Origin: Cyanophora paradoxa
Taxonomy: Eukaryota; Glaucocystophyceae; Cyanophorales; Cyanophoraceae
NCBI GenBank assembly: GCA_004431415.1
Contig: QPMI01000056.1
Span: 434,001-498,000 of the forward strand
Reading direction: 5' to 3'
DNA length: 64,000 nt
Shown here: piece by piece, positions 1-11,453 of the stretch
Layout: every line of letters begins with the position of its first letter
Position numbering within the stretch: position 1 is the stretch's first letter
Notes under the pieces: model-generated
Told to the model about the DNA's origin: nothing
Seen by the model: the letters and a program-made list of their open reading frames with translations, nothing else
Database searches by the model: none
Made by a program: the position numbers and the translations under genes

Positions 1-1261
1 CGGCCCTGCGCCCCGCCCCGCTCCGGTCGCTGCAGCTGGAAGACCGCACCATCTTCTCCGCCTTCGTCGCGTCCGCGACGCCGGGGTGCTTTCCGCTCCT
101 CCGCGAGCTGCGCTTCAAAGCCTGCATCTTTGCAGCCGGGAGCGCGGTTCGCTGTCGCCCATCCTTCCGCTCTGGACCTGTCCCGCGTCCGACCCTCCTC
201 TCCCTCCGCAGCAGTCGAGGCTGGTCGAGATCTGGCCCGGCCTGAAGAGGATCGCGTGCACGGTGCAGGACGGGGACGCCCTCCGCGAGCTCGCCAAGCT
301 CCCGCTGGAGGAGCTGCGGGTCCACGTGGACTGGATGGACGGCCTCGAGGAGGCGCTGGAGGCGCTGGACGCGGACTGCGTGCGGGAGCTGCACCTGCCG
401 GGTCGGCTCGCCGTCGGCCCGCGCCTCCTCGCCTCGCTCCTCCGCCTCCGCAACCTCGAGGAGCTCACCGCGTCGGTGCCGCCCTTCCATCTATCAGATC
501 AGATCAGATCTGACCCGTTCGCCCGCAGGTCGACCGGACGTCCGGCGACGCCCTCGCGGGCCTCGGCGCCCTCCAGAAGCTCCGCTCCCTCACTCTCCAC
601 CTGAACGTGCGCGCGCCCTTCTAGATCCAGACCTGTACCCCGGCCCTGACTCGCTTCTCCACAGCTCTTCGACGCCCCCTCCGGGGGCGAGGGCGTGCTG
701 CGGGCCGCGGCGGCGGGCCTCTCGTACGCCCCGCGCCTGGGCTCTCTATCCCTCAAGATCGACTGCGACAGCGTCTCGGCGACGGACCCGGGCTGCCTGG
801 CGTCCCTGCTCCGCGCCGCCCGGCCGTGCCTAAGGGAGCTCGAGGTCCACGACGTACCCGTCGCCGCCGAATTCATGCGGGTCCGCTCCGCTCCGCTCAG
901 ATATGATCTGATCTGATCCGATCCGATCCGATCCGATTCGTGTACCCCCTCCCAGGAGGTCGCGCGGGCGGGCCCCAAGCTCAAGTACGTCTTCCTCTTC
1001 CACGACTTCGCGGGGGGGGAGGCAGGCGCCAGGGAGCTCTCGGCCTTCAAAGAGCTTCTGCTAACTGCGTACCCCGACGTCGACGTGGGCCGCCCCGAAG
1101 ACTTCCGCGTGAACGTGGATCTGGACGTGCCGGACGCCTCCCTGGAGGCCGCCCTCGCGCTCTTCCGGGGCTGGCTCCGGCTCGCGGTCGGCAGGGCCCC
1201 GCGGCCGGGGCGGCCCCCCGTCCACGTCGAGATCAACGGCGTCGGCGTCGCGCTCTCTTGA
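1..1261 (+). CDS. F-box/LRR family gene A, 3' part (exons 2-6)
   Basis: The 5' end lies outside the window; the sequence starts inside exon 2. Exons by homology and splice sites: 1-146, 212-475 (or from 215), 529-606, 665-880 and 956-1261, each in phase with the next, stop TGA at 1259. The product has leucine-rich-repeat-like strings such as LEELRV, LRNLEEL and LRSLTLHL, and ends in the family C-terminal domain (about 100 residues starting EVARAGPKL). The F-box seen in full-length paralogues lies outside the window. Such proteins normally recruit substrates to SCF ubiquitin ligases; the substrate is unknown. It is a near-identical copy of gene C at 9039-10963, and exon 5 is in frame here but lacks one C there. 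Family assignment is firm; function is inferred. Confidence 0.8.
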
Positions 1262-1751
1262 AGTGAATCTGAATTGACCGCGAAGCCCAAGAAGCCTATA
1301 GCCGTGAAGCTATAGCTAATTAAAAACTTGATCGAGATTTGAAGCCCGAAGACATGTACACGTATATAGCGGCCGGCCGCGGCGCGCGCCGGCCGCGCGC
1401 GGCGCCGCGGCCGCCGGGCCGCGGCGCGCGCCAGCCTCCGTCCGACGCTCGCGCGCCCTCTCAAACTGAATTAACTTTTAATTGGAAGTGAAACTGGAGC
1501 CTCGGAGGCAATTGCAACTTGGCAATGGACGTCGCCGCTCCGCGCGCGAGCTGGCCGGCGCCGGCGCCAGCGCTAGCGGCTGGCCAGCGCTTTTTTTCGG
1601 CGAATTTTCGCCAAGAACGGGGTAGAGCTCCATCGAAAGCGTGGTCCCCACATCCCATCGCACGGCGGTCGCAAAGCAGATCGCACCATCGGTACAGCCT
1701 AAGAGAGCAATTCGAAGCAGTCGTGGCCGTCGCAGCGCTTGAAAAATTCAA
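1262..1751. other. Spacer between F-box genes A and B
   Basis: No gene is seen. It holds a GC-only palindromic tract (about 1371-1431, GGCCGGCC and GGCGCGCGCC units), a T7 run and the F-box promoter element listed separately. The same spacer recurs at 10964-11453. Confidence 0.7.
1619..1636 (+). promoter_or_regulatory. Conserved F-box promoter element upstream of gene B
   Basis: GGGGTAGAGCTCCATCGA lies about 116 bp before the ATG. It is preceded by a T-run, as at the elements before genes D, E and H. Its role as a promoter element is inferred from conservation and position. Confidence 0.55.
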
Positions 1752-3720
1752 ATGGCCGACAGAGGTTTGAAGCGCGCGCGTGAGGATGACGTCTCGCCCG
1801 TGGAGAGCTCGTTTAGCACAACAGGATCTTCGTCGGCAGCTGCAGCGAAGGCGGACGGGAGCGCCGATGGAGTGAATCATTTCGCGCGGCTGCCGGACGA
1901 GCTGGTGCAACGCATTTTCAGCGAGCTCGAGGCGACGGAGGCGTACGAAACGTGCCAGCTCTGGTCGATGGATCGTCGGTTCCGGCAGATCATGCGGGGC
2001 GTGCACTGGAAGGAGCTGCGGCTCCAGCTTCTCGAGGCGGACACTTTCCTGGATTACACGCAGCGGCACACAAAGCAGCTCGCTCGAGCGACAACTCGCG
2101 TTAAGAGTGGATCGCTGGCGGGCTGTCGGCGGCTCGTCGTCGGCGCAGCTTCCGCTTTCCTCGATTCAACGCGCGAGGATTCGCAGGAGGAGGTGGAGGG
2201 AAGATCGAATCCGTCAACGCTATGACTGGTGCGCTCTCAAGCGCAATCTTCGCGCAGCTGGCCGCCCTGATCGCCGGCTGCGCTTCCTCTTCGCAGACGC
2301 GCTGGCGGCGCTGTCGGCGGCGCCCGTGCCGCTTGAGGACGTGTGCCTCTCAGGCGACTGGAGGGGCTGGACCGTCCCGCGCGAGGAGGACGTCACCGTG
2401 GAGCTTCCGCCCCTGGACGACGTCGCGCGCTCGTTCCTGGCGGCCCTGCGCCCCGCCCCGCTCCGGTCGCTGCAGCTGGACGACAGAGGCCTCTTCTCCG
2501 CCTTCGTCGCGTCCGCGGCGCCGGGGTGCTTCCCGCTCCTCCGCGAGCTACGGGTCGAGCGCGCTTTTCCCATCTCTGCACAGATTGTGGTTCGCGTCCG
2601 CCCGCCACAGCCGAGCGCTGCCGAGTTCGCGCGCTGACTTCCGTCGTCTGTCGCAGTCGAGGCTGGCGGAGGTCTGGCCCTCAGCGACGAAGATCTCGTG
2701 CTGCGTGTCGAACGGCGTGGCGCTCCGGCAGCTGTCGCGGCTCCCGCTGGAGGAGCTCCGGGTCGCCGTCGACGCGAACGAGGGCCTGGAGGGGGCGCTC
2801 GGGGCCATCGACGCCGACTGCGTCCGCTCGCTGCGGCTGGGCCGCACGAACATGGCGGGGCCCGGCGTCCTGGCCTCCATCCCCCGCCTCCGCAACCTTG
2901 AGGAGCTCTGGATCTCGGTTCGCCTTCCTCGCTCAGATCTCATCTGATCTGATCTGATCTGATCTGATCTGATCTGATCTGACTCCTTCCCCCGGCCGCC
3001 AGGTCGACCACAGCTCCGGCGAGGCCCTCGCGGGACTCGGCGCCCTCCCGAAGCTCCGCTCCCTTCATCTCTACCTCCAGGTGCGGCCCCTCGCCCCCAG
3101 CCCGGCGCCCCGCCCCGCGCCGGTGCTCGGCCTGACCCGCCCGCCGCGCAGGTCGCTCAGGCCCGAGACCACGGCGCCGGCCTCATGCAGGCGGCTGCGG
3201 CGTGGCTGGCGGCCGCCCGTCCCTCCAGTCCCTGGATCTGCTGGTAGACGGCCAGCGCTGGTTCGAAGAGCCGGCGGCCCGGGTGCACGTCGCCAGCCTG
3301 GTCGCCCTCCTCCGCGCCGGCCGGTCGGCCCTCCAGAACCTCTCTGTCCACGGCCTCCCCCTCTCAGCCGATGTCTCTCGGGTCCGCCTGCTTTTCGCGC
3401 CGCGTCCCGCCGGCCCGCCCTGACGTGCGCGCGTGTCGCTTCGCGCAGGAGGTGGCCCGGGCTTCCCAGAACTCGAAGCTGAGCGCAGTATCCCTGTTCC
3501 ACGCGGGCCTGAAGAAGAAGGAGGGGTAGAGGCACTTCGCGCCTTCGACGAGCTCTTCCGCATGCCGGAGGGGTACCGCGCCGACCTCCGCGTCGAGGTT
3601 TACGTCACCGTACCCCACTCGCTCTTCGAGCGCGCCATGGGGCACGTCTCCGCCCAGCTCGGGAGGAGGCCCAACCTCCCGCTCTACTTCCGCATTAACG
3701 ACGTGAAAGTCCGCCGCTGA
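1752..3720 (+). pseudogene. F-box/LRR gene B, frame-broken copy of gene D
   Basis: It has the same six exons as gene D: 1752-2228, 2297-2589, 2657-2917, 3003-3080, 3152-3381 and 3449-3720. The N-terminus has the F-box core (NHFARLPDELVQRIFSELEA). Compared with D it lacks one G near 2199 (exon 1), one C near 3213 (exon 5) and one G near 3525 (exon 6), each a coding frameshift. All splice sites are kept. All three losses are in homopolymers, so either it is a very young pseudogene or these are consensus errors of a duplicated sequence. If the latter, it is an intact 537-residue F-box/LRR gene like D. Confidence 0.75.
2940..2983 (+). repeat. TCTGA pentanucleotide microsatellite in intron 3
   Basis: About eight TCTGA units fill intron 3 of gene B, and again intron 3 of gene D (about 12643-12686). 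Shorter GATCT/GATCC tracts sit in introns of genes A, C, F, G and H, so the repeat is a family-wide intron feature. Confidence 0.85.
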
Positions 3721-3801
3721 TCGTCGACGCTGTGCTGTAATTCATTCGATGCATTCGATTCCAAAATCTAGAACTCAATCCGCAGAAAGCGATAGCGCTG
3801 C

Positions 3802-4692
3802 CTATCGCTTGGGCTTTGAGGCTGCCGCCCCTCCGGATCCCGCGCCGGCGCCGGCGCCGTCCGCCCCCCGCACGTCGATGCCCAGCGCCGCCGCCCGCTG
3901 CGCCCCAGTCAACAAGCGAAGGCATCATGGCATCGAATTAAGGCCCGTGCGCGGCGCGCCTTTGCGACGGCGCGGGCGGAGGCCAGGTCGCCCCTCTGGA
4001 CGTGCACCGCCGCCAGCGCGCGGAAGGCCTCCGGGCCCCGAACTGCCCGCATCGATATCGATCGGGCCGGGCGGGCTCGACTAGGCGGATCGGACGCGAG
4101 CAAGCGGACCTCTGGGTTAGAGGCGACGCCGGCGTTCTCGAGGGCCGGGAGCAACCGCTGCGCCGAACGCGGTGAGCGGCGAGTGGCGGGCCGGGCCCGG
4201 GAGGGGCGGGTGGGGCAGGGGGGACGCGCCTCGAAGGCTGCACGCGCGTCGTCGAGACGCCCAAGGCAGTGGTAGACCCTCCCCAGGCAGAAGACGAACG
4301 GCAGCGACCTGCCCCGCCCGCTCAGCCGCCTGCAAAGCGACGCGGGCGGCGGGCGGCGGAGGGGCGGACTGCGGATGGCCGTCGCCGACAGAGGCGCAGA
4401 GGGCGCGCTCGGCGGCCTCGAGGCAGGCGACGGCGCGCCGGTCGTCGTGCGCCGGCGACGCCGCGTCGGCGTGCAGCGCGCCAAGCTGCCCCAGCAGCAG
4501 CCCCACCGCCGCGCTCTCCCCCGCCCCGTCCCCCAGCGCCCCCAGTAGGCTCTCCAGCGACCCCTGCCGCCCCCTCGGCGCCGCGCCGCCCCGGGAGGGG
4601 GGTACGGCACCTCCAGGGCGGCCACCGCCGCCTTTGGGTCGCCCCGCGCCGCGAGGGCCGTCTGCGCCGCGTCGGGCGGGGGCGGCGAGGGG
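3802..4692 (-). pseudogene. TPR gene T1, 5'-truncated remnant
   Basis: It holds only the last seven exons of the 16-exon TPR family. Recognisable pieces, in gene order, are the short exon TALAARGDPKAAVAALE, the exon with GLLLGQLGALHADAAS, the exon FCLGRVYHCLG, and the C-terminal exon ending ASKPKR with stop at 3802. Homology stops abruptly at 4692, joining unrelated sequence. The penultimate exon has one G fewer than in T2, another frameshift. The exons encoding the presequence and first nine helical segments are absent, so it is a relic. It converges on F-box gene B, as TPR genes do throughout the array. Confidence 0.75.
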
Positions 4693-5144
4693 TCTTGAAT
4701 CACAAATACCTGTGCTCCATGCAGCTTGCTTTGACCGATTTCGAAATCTCTCTCGTCTGATCGATTGAATAGTTTTTTCTGTGTGCGCTTGGTACGTTTT
4801 TACCATTTTAACCAAACATGACCGTCGGACCCCGAGCCCTGAAGGCTCGTGTGAAATTTTACTTGAATACCTAGTCAGCGTTGCAATTACTGCAGCTGCC
4901 TTAGTACCGTAGTACTGCGAGATCGGGCCATGTTAGCCTTAAGGCTTGTACGTACATGTATTTGCAGAAGGCGTACAGTTCGTCGTACACTGCGTTCAAG
5001 TGCGTTGCATGCGTGCTGATTAATATTGGGCCGGGCCTTTTACGAAAACGGTGGGTTTACAGGTCTTATAACAATCGAACGCTACATAGCCTAGTGGCGA
5101 AGGCCGCGAAACATCGGACACTGTGACAGCGACGTGGGTGCGGA
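4693..5144. other. Spacer without recognised gene
   Basis: More AT-rich than its flanks. The first 50 bases (to 4743) were copied into TPR gene T2 at 14404-14453. No coding signal is seen. Confidence 0.6.
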
Positions 5145-7233
5145 CTAGCGGAAGCTCTGCAGGACCGTGACGCGGGGGGAGCTGGCCGGGCGCTTGCTGG
5201 AGGGGGTACCGGCGCCGCCCCCCGCGGCCCCTCCGGAGCCGGGCCCCTTGCGCTTGAAGCCCTGGCCGGGCGCGCGGACCGCGGGGGCGGGTGCCCTCCC
5301 CTGCTCCTCCGGATCGCGCTCGCCCCGAGGGCCGGCAGAGGCTGCGGGCGGCGCGGCCGGCCGCGCTTCGTCGCCCTCGCTCATAGCCGGAGCCGAACGG
5401 GGCGCCAGGGTACCGAGATCCAGGCGCTGGAGGGGTACCCGCATGCGCGGGAAGGGGCTCTGCAGGGAGAGGGCGCGCAGGGTGCGGACGAGGCTGGGAG
5501 ACTGGGGGTACTCGAAAGGCGCGGGGGGTAGGGGCGCCGGCGCCGGCGGGGCAGCGGGGCGCCCGGACGGCTGGCAGACCTGCACGGGGCAGAGGCGGGC
5601 AATTTCGTCCTGCATGGAATTCGAGAGCCAGCGGAGCCTATCGGGGTACGGCGGCGTGAGCTTGGGGGTACGGCATGCAGAGGGGAGGGGAACGTACGAG
5701 GTCATGGTGGCCTCGAGCTCTGAAGAGAGATCGGCGGTTCGGTCGAAGACGTGGGGAAGCGGGGGCTCGGGGGGTAGGCTGAGGGGCCGCATGCGGACAG
5801 CTTCCGGGGGCGGATCGTCGGGCGCCGTACCCCCCCGAGGCGACGGCATACCCGTGTCCAGGAGGGGGACCCAGGGCGGGGGGGACGGGGCGGATTCCCC
5901 GGCCGCCTCGGAATTCCCCTCACACTGACCCTCTCCCTCTTCCTCCTCCTCCTCGAAGGCAGGCTTGAGTGGCGGCGAGGCGCCGGCGGCGGGGCCGACA
6001 CCCAGCGGCGCCGGTCGCTCGACGGTATCCGGGGCGAGATGGCCCAGGGGCCGGCGGAGGGGTCCCGGGGCCGGCGCCGGCGTCTGGGCGGAGGAGGAGG
6101 AGGAGGAGGAAGAGTGGAGGCCTGGGGGCGGGGGCCGCGCCTCTGGCTGGGCGAGGAGGGGCTGGGGGTGGGAGGGGGAGGGGGTGGAGATGGAGAGAAC
6201 CGAGAAGCGCTGGGTGAGGGGTACAGGGGGAGAGAGGCCGGCGGGGAACTCCGCCTCGGATTCGAACCCGGGGTCTTCCTCGGCGGCCTCGTGGGGGGGT
6301 AGGGGTGTGGGGACGTGCGGGGGGGATAGGGGAGAGGCCGGGACCGAGCCGGCCGTCTGGGGGGGTAGGGGCCCAGGCTCGGGCGTCCCGCGAAGTGCGG
6401 CGCCCGGAGACTCCGGCCCCTCCCCCTCTCCGTAGCGGGGGTACGAGGGCGTCTCGGGGACGGAGGCCGCCAGGGGGGGTACGGTGAGCGAGAGGTCGTG
6501 GAGGATGCCGTCCAAGGACGGCTCCTCGCTGTGGTCGTACCCCCCCAGGGCGCTCTCGTCCAGCTCGCTGCCGGTGGAGGGGGGTACCTCGATGATATCC
6601 GCCGGAGGCCGCGGGGCGTCGACGGCAGTCGCGGCCCGGCCGAGGGCCGCCCCGGGTACCACGAGAACCGATCCGTAGAAATCGGAGCCCTGCGGGAGGA
6701 CGGGATTGGAATCGGAGAGGGGAGGGTGGAGAAGAAGGAGAGGGGGGTACGCGCACGTCCGAGCTGCTGATGAGGCTCGTGCGCAGCTCGGGCTCCTGTA
6801 CCCCCGTCTCCTCCCCGACGCGCAGCCGGCGCACCCCGTACAGAAGCTCCCACGCCGTCCTAAAGTCTCCGTCCTCCCCCGCCTCCTCCCCCTCCCCCTC
6901 CGGCTCCTGTACCCCTGGGTCCTCGAAAACCTGTACCCGCTGCAGCGCCTCCACGACCGCAGCCTCCGCCGAGGGACCCGCCCCGCCCGCTGCTGTCCCC
7001 TCTGCTTCGCCCTCCGCCGCCGCCGCCGCCGCCGCCGCCGCCTCGCCGTCCCCCATCTGCTCCTCCCCCTCTTCCTCGTCCTCGTCCTCGTCCTCCTCCT
7101 CTTCATCCTCATCTGAGCCGCTCTCGGTCGTTGGGTCGCCGGGGGCCTTCCACATGAGCTTCACGTCGAGCGTGCGGCCGGCGGGGCCGAAGCGGAGCGG
7201 CCCGCGCCACCTCCGCTCCTCCTCCCGCGCCAT
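5145..7233 (-). CDS. Unknown acidic, alanine- and proline-rich protein
   Basis: Exon 1 (7233-6751, 161 codons) starts with MAREEERRW. It continues with a run of Asp/Glu (about residues 40-65), an alanine run and the segment FRTAWELLYGVRRL. A 61-nt intron (6690-6750, donor GTACCCCC) leads to one long exon, 6689-5145, of about 514 codons without a stop. This half is rich in Pro and Ser and has a Ser run, a second Glu run and the conserved-looking strings SLVRTLRALSLQSPFPRM and RWLSNSMQDEIARLC. The C-terminus is basic. The composition suggests a disordered regulatory or nuclear protein. I do not recognise the family. A GACA microsatellite at 7246-7264 lies just upstream, so the gene probably starts here rather than continuing the Cdc20-like gene above it. 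Confidence 0.6.
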
Positions 7234-8984
7234 CTCGAGGCTGACGGACAGACAGACAGACAGACGCGCGGGCGTGAGAAGACGGCCGAGGAGGAGGCGA
7301 GCGGCGAGAGGCGAGATAACGCAGGGGCGCACCCGACCGCGCGGAGGGAGGGCACGCGGCCGGTCGCGCCCACCGGGCTGCACTGCAGCCCTTTCGCCGG
7401 GAACGCCTTCCAGAGGTCCAGGGTCTGAGGAGCGCGGGCTCGGGGGGTACGCGTGCAGGATTTGAAGGGGGTACACGCACGCCGCCGTCGCCCGAGGTTG
7501 CGAGGAGGGATCCGCACGGGGAGAGCCCGATCTGCGGTGGGTTGCTCAGCACCGCGCCGCCGGCGGAGGCCTCCGGGGGTACGAACTTGAAGGACGCGGG
7601 AGGGGTACCCAGGAAGGTGCCCGAGCCGGATCATGCGCTTCGCGTCCTGCAAAAGAGGTACCCCGGTTGGCTAGCGCCCACCAGGAAGAGGGAATAGGAT
7701 GGTTACCCAGACGAGAGTATTGTTGCCGCCGTACCCCTGGGCCGACACGATGCGATCCGCGTCGGGCCAGAGGAGGCACGTGACCTGAGAACGGAGGGCT
7801 CAAGAGAGGGGGGGAAGAAGTCGGGGGCACACTGCGTTCGCACCTGGGCGCAGACGTCGACGCGGCGGACCTGGGTACCCGTCTGAAGGTCCCAGAAGCG
7901 GAGGGTACGGTCGCCGGTACCCCCGCCGGAGCAGAGGAGGGAGGAGCCGGGGCACGGGGAGAAGGCCAGCCCGCGAATGGCCGCGTTGGAAGGCTCGTGG
8001 CGGAGGCGGTAGAGGCAGGACGAGAGGCGGCGCCCGTCGTAGACGAAAATTGATCCCGAGTTCGTCGAGGCGGCGAGGTACGGATCTTCCGGGTGGAATT
8101 GAAGGCCGCACACGCGCCCGTCTGCCGGGGGCGCGCGGGTCGCGTCGGGCCGGGCCGGGTCGCGGGCTGCGGGGCGGCGCGGGCGGGTGGCGCCCGCACC
8201 GTGACCGCGAACGCAGAAGCTCGAACGCGCTCCGCCCCGCAGATCAAATCCGCGGACCTGCGCGGGCGCGCGAGCGCGGGTCAGGCGGGCGGGCGCTGGC
8301 GGGGCGGGCGTCCCGGGGGCCGGACGCGCCTCGTGCTGCCCCTCGTCGGTGGAAGCGGCGAGGAAGGCGCCGCTGGATTTCCAGCAGAGAGCGTTCACGC
8401 CGCCCTTCGTCACATAGGAAGTCTGCGCCAAGCACGCGCTGGCGCGGGTGTCCCAGACCGCCAGCTCGCCGCGGTACGACCCGAGCGCGAGGAGCTCCCC
8501 GAGCGGGTGGAAGCGGACGCTCATCGCCTCCGTACGGGCGTGCGTCATGTCCACAGCGGAGAACGCGTCCAGCTCCGTGCACAGGCCGCGCGAGGGGCTG
8601 TACAGCTTGACGCGGTCGTCGGCGAGGGCGATGACGTTCGCGCTGCCCCAGTCCCACTGCGGCAAAGGAGCGCGATTCGTGAGCGTGCTGCGGCGGCTGC
8701 GGCGGCCCTGGAGCGGCCAGTGGTCCGTTGTGACCCGCCCTCACCGGCATTTGGTAGAAGTCGTTGCGGAAGGCATGCTGGATGGATATCGACGGCTTCT
8801 TTGGCAATCGAAACAGAGTGCCGAACGGTTGCTGTGGGCCCTCCGCGGCGGATACCGCCGAGCAGCGCACCCCGGCCTTTCCGACGATTTTGAAGGGCCA
8901 GGCGTGCGCCTGATCTTGAAGATTCACGTCGATGGACCGGATGAAGCGGTCCCGGTCCCTCCGCGCTGGGCCGGGCGGCCGCAT
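7161..8984 (-). CDS. Cdc20/Cdh1 (Fizzy)-like APC/C activator, WD40
   Basis: Reading from 8984, residues 10-17 are a C-box-like DRDRFIRS, followed by RLPKKPSISIQHAF and the Fizzy-type blade WDWGSANVIALADDRVKLYS. Later exons give GELLALGSYRGELAVWD, VNALCWKSSGAFLAAS, VCGLQFHPEDPYLAAS, the diagnostic CSGGGTGDRTLRFWDLQTG, then IVSAQGYGGNN and LSPCGSLLATSGDGG. The order matches the Cdc20/Cdh1 propeller, which presents substrates to the anaphase-promoting complex. Introns lie near 8660-8750, 8270-8330, 8130-8215, 7790-7840 and 7655-7715. The last exon (TLDLWKAFP) runs in frame to a stop at 7161, overlapping the next gene; the true end may be earlier. The C-box is degenerate (DRFIRS instead of DRYIPxR) and no C-terminal Ile-Arg tail is evident, so it may be a divergent paralogue. 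Confidence 0.82.
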
Positions 8985-9038
8985 TGCTTTGAATTCTCTC
9001 CGGACCCGCGGGTTCGAAGCCCAGGGGGGGCATATAAA

Positions 9039-10963
9039 ATGGACGACCCGGCGGGCCCCGCAGGCCTTGCCAGCCCGTCCCGGCCGCGGATGCAGTCCCT
9101 GCGGTAGCAGCAGCTTCATCGAGCCGCGTTAACCACTTCGCGCGGCTGCCGGACGAGCTGTTGCAGCGCATCTTCAGCGAACTGGAGGCGACGGAGGCGT
9201 ACGAGAAGTGCAGGCTGCTGGCGGTAGATCGGAGGTTCCGGCGGGTCGTCCCGGGTGTGCACTGGCAGCAGCTGCGGCTCGAGCCCTTGAGCCTGGAAAG
9301 GGGCGGGTCTCCGGCGTGCCTGAATGAGTTTAGAGAGCGCCTGGATCGAGCCACGGCACGCGTCAGGAGCGGGAAGCTGGCCGGCTGCAGGCGGCTTGTC
9401 GCCGGTCCCGCGTGCTGCGAGTGCGCGGACAAGAGGGAGCGCGTCGAGGCGAGTTTCGACGCCGCCCGCGCCCTCACAGGTTCGCCGTTGACGGTTCCCT
9501 TCACTCAGGCCGCCCTGACTCGGCGTACGCGTCCCTCTTCCTCTTCGCAGACGCGCTGGCGGCCCTGTCGGCGGCACCCGCGCCGCTGGAGGAAGTGTGC
9601 TTCACGCGGCGCTGGCGGCACTGGCCGCGGGAGGCGAAGCAGCGCGAGCTCGGCATCGCAGCGCCGCGGCCCCTGGACGACGTCGCGCGCTCGTTCCTGG
9701 CGGCCCTGCGCCCCGCCCCGCTCCGGTCGCTGCAGCTGGAAGACCGCACCATCTTCTCCGCCTTCGTCGCGTCCGCGACGCCGGGGTGCTTTCCGCTCCT
9801 CCGCGAGCTGCGCTTCAAAGCCTGCATCTTTGCAGCCGGGAGCGCGGTTCGCTGTCGCCCATCCTTCCGCTCTGGACCTGTCCCGCGTCCGACCCTCCTC
9901 TCCCTCCGCAGCAGTCGAGGCTGGTCGAGATCTGGCCCGGCCTGAAGAGGATCGCGTGCACGGTGCAGGACGGGGACGCCCTCCGCGAGCTCGCCAAGCT
10001 CCCGCTGGAGGAGCTGCGGGTCCACGTGGACTGGATGGACGGCCTCGAGGAGGCGCTGGAGGCGCTGGACGCGGACTGCGTGCGGGAGCTGCACCTGCCG
10101 GGTCGGCTCGCCGTCGGCCCGCGCCTCCTCGCCTCGCTCCTCCGCCTCCGCAACCTCGAGGAGCTCACCGCGTCGGTGCCGCCCTTCCATCTATCAGATC
10201 AGATCAGATCTGACCCGTTCGCCCGCAGGTCGACCGGACGTCCGGCGACGCCCTCGCGGGCCTCGGCGCCCTCCAGAAGCTCCGCTCCCTCACTCTCCAC
10301 CTGAACGTGCGCGCGCCCTTCTAGATCCAGACCTGTACCCCGGCCCTGACTCGCTTCTCCACAGCTCTTCGACGCCCCCTCCGGGGGCGAGGGCGTGCTG
10401 CGGGCCGCGGCGGCGGGCCTCTCGTACGCCCCGCGCCTGGGCTCTCTATCCCTCAAGATCGACTGCGACAGCGTCTCGGCGACGGACCCGGGCTGCCTGG
10501 CGTCCCTGCTCCGCGCCGCCGGCCGTGCCTAAGGGAGCTCGAGGTCCACGACGTACCCGTCGCCGCCGAATTCATGCGGGTCCGCTCCGCTCCGCTCAGA
10601 TATGATCTGATCTGATCCGATCCGATCCGATCCGATTCGTGTACCCCCTCCCAGGAGGTCGCGCGGGCGGGCCCCAAGCTCAAGTACGTCTTCCTCTTCC
10701 ACGACTTCGCGGGGGGGGAGGCAGGCGCCAGGGAGCTCTCGGCCTTCAAAGAGCTTCTGCTAACTGCGTACCCCGACGTCGACGTGGGCCGCCCCGAAGA
10801 CTTCCGCGTGAACGTGGATCTGGACGTGCCGGACGCCTCCCTGGAGGCCGCCCTCGCGCTCTTCCGGGGCTGGCTCCGGCTCGCGGTCGGCAGGGGCCCC
10901 GCGGCCGGGGGCGGCCCCCCCGTCCACGTCGAGATCAACGGCGTCGGCGTCGCGCTCTCTTGA
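9039..10963 (+). pseudogene. F-box/LRR gene C, frame-broken at N-terminus and exon 5
   Basis: Exon 1 reads an F-box (VNHFARLPDELLQRIFSE) in a frame open from about 9036 but without its own ATG. The ATG at 9039, in the context ATATAAAATGG, is one frame off, as if one base were missing between 9041 and 9090. Introns are 9480-9550, 9847-9911 (or 9914), 10176-10228, 10307-10364 and 10580-10654. Exon 5 (10365-10579) lacks one C present in gene A, a second frameshift. From 9701 on, it is the right-hand duplicate of gene A. The start is only 54 bp from that of the Cdc20-like gene, so the two diverge from a common region. Either a pseudogene or a gene with homopolymer consensus errors. Confidence 0.75.
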
Positions 10964-11453
10964 AGTGAATCTGAATTGACCGCGAAGCCCAAGAAGCCTA
11001 TAGCCGTGAAGCTATAGCTAATTAAAAACTTGATCGAGATTTGAAGCCCGAAGACATGTACACGTATATAGCGGCCGGCCGCGGCGCGCGCCGGCCGCGC
11101 GCGGCGCCGCGGCCGCCGGGCCGCGGCGCGCGCCAGCCTCCGTCCGACGCTCGCGCGCCCTCTCAAACTGAATTAACTTTTAATTGGAAGTGAAACTGGA
11201 GCCTCGGAGGCAATTGCAACTTGGCAATGGACGTCGCCGCTCCGCGCGCGAGCTGGCCGGCGCCGGCGCCAGCGCTAGCGGCTGGCCAGCGCTTTTTTTC
11301 GGCGAATTTTCGCCAAGAACGGGGTAGAGCTCCATCGAAAGCGTGGTCCCCACATCCCATCGCACGGCGGTCGCAAAGCAGATCGCACCATCGGTACAGC
11401 CTAAGAGAGCAATTCGAAGCAGTCGTGGCCGTCGCAGCGCTTGAAAAATTCAA
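10964..11453. other. Spacer between F-box genes C and D
   Basis: Duplicate of 1262-1751, with the same GC palindromic tract (about 11073-11133). No gene is seen. Confidence 0.7.
11321..11338 (+). promoter_or_regulatory. Conserved F-box promoter element upstream of gene D
   Basis: GGGGTAGAGCTCCATCGA lies 116 bp before the ATG, identical to the element of gene B. Confidence 0.55.

Larger units (their letters stand above)
1..4743 (+). repeat. Left copy of 4.74 kb segmental duplication
   Basis: This block matches 9701-14453 throughout. The differences I found by eye are run lengths of G or C (near 826, 1194, 1205, 1215, 2199, 2990, 3213, 3525, 4034 and 4200); I saw no substitution. The left copy has the shorter run at all but the first. 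The right end of the match is 4743, after which the two loci differ completely. The left end lies outside the window. Confidence 0.93.

Noticed and set aside
9033-9038. TATA box (TATAAA) for F-box gene C
   Set aside because: It ends directly at the ATG at 9039, too close to act as a TATA box for that start; it is more likely part of the start-codon context.
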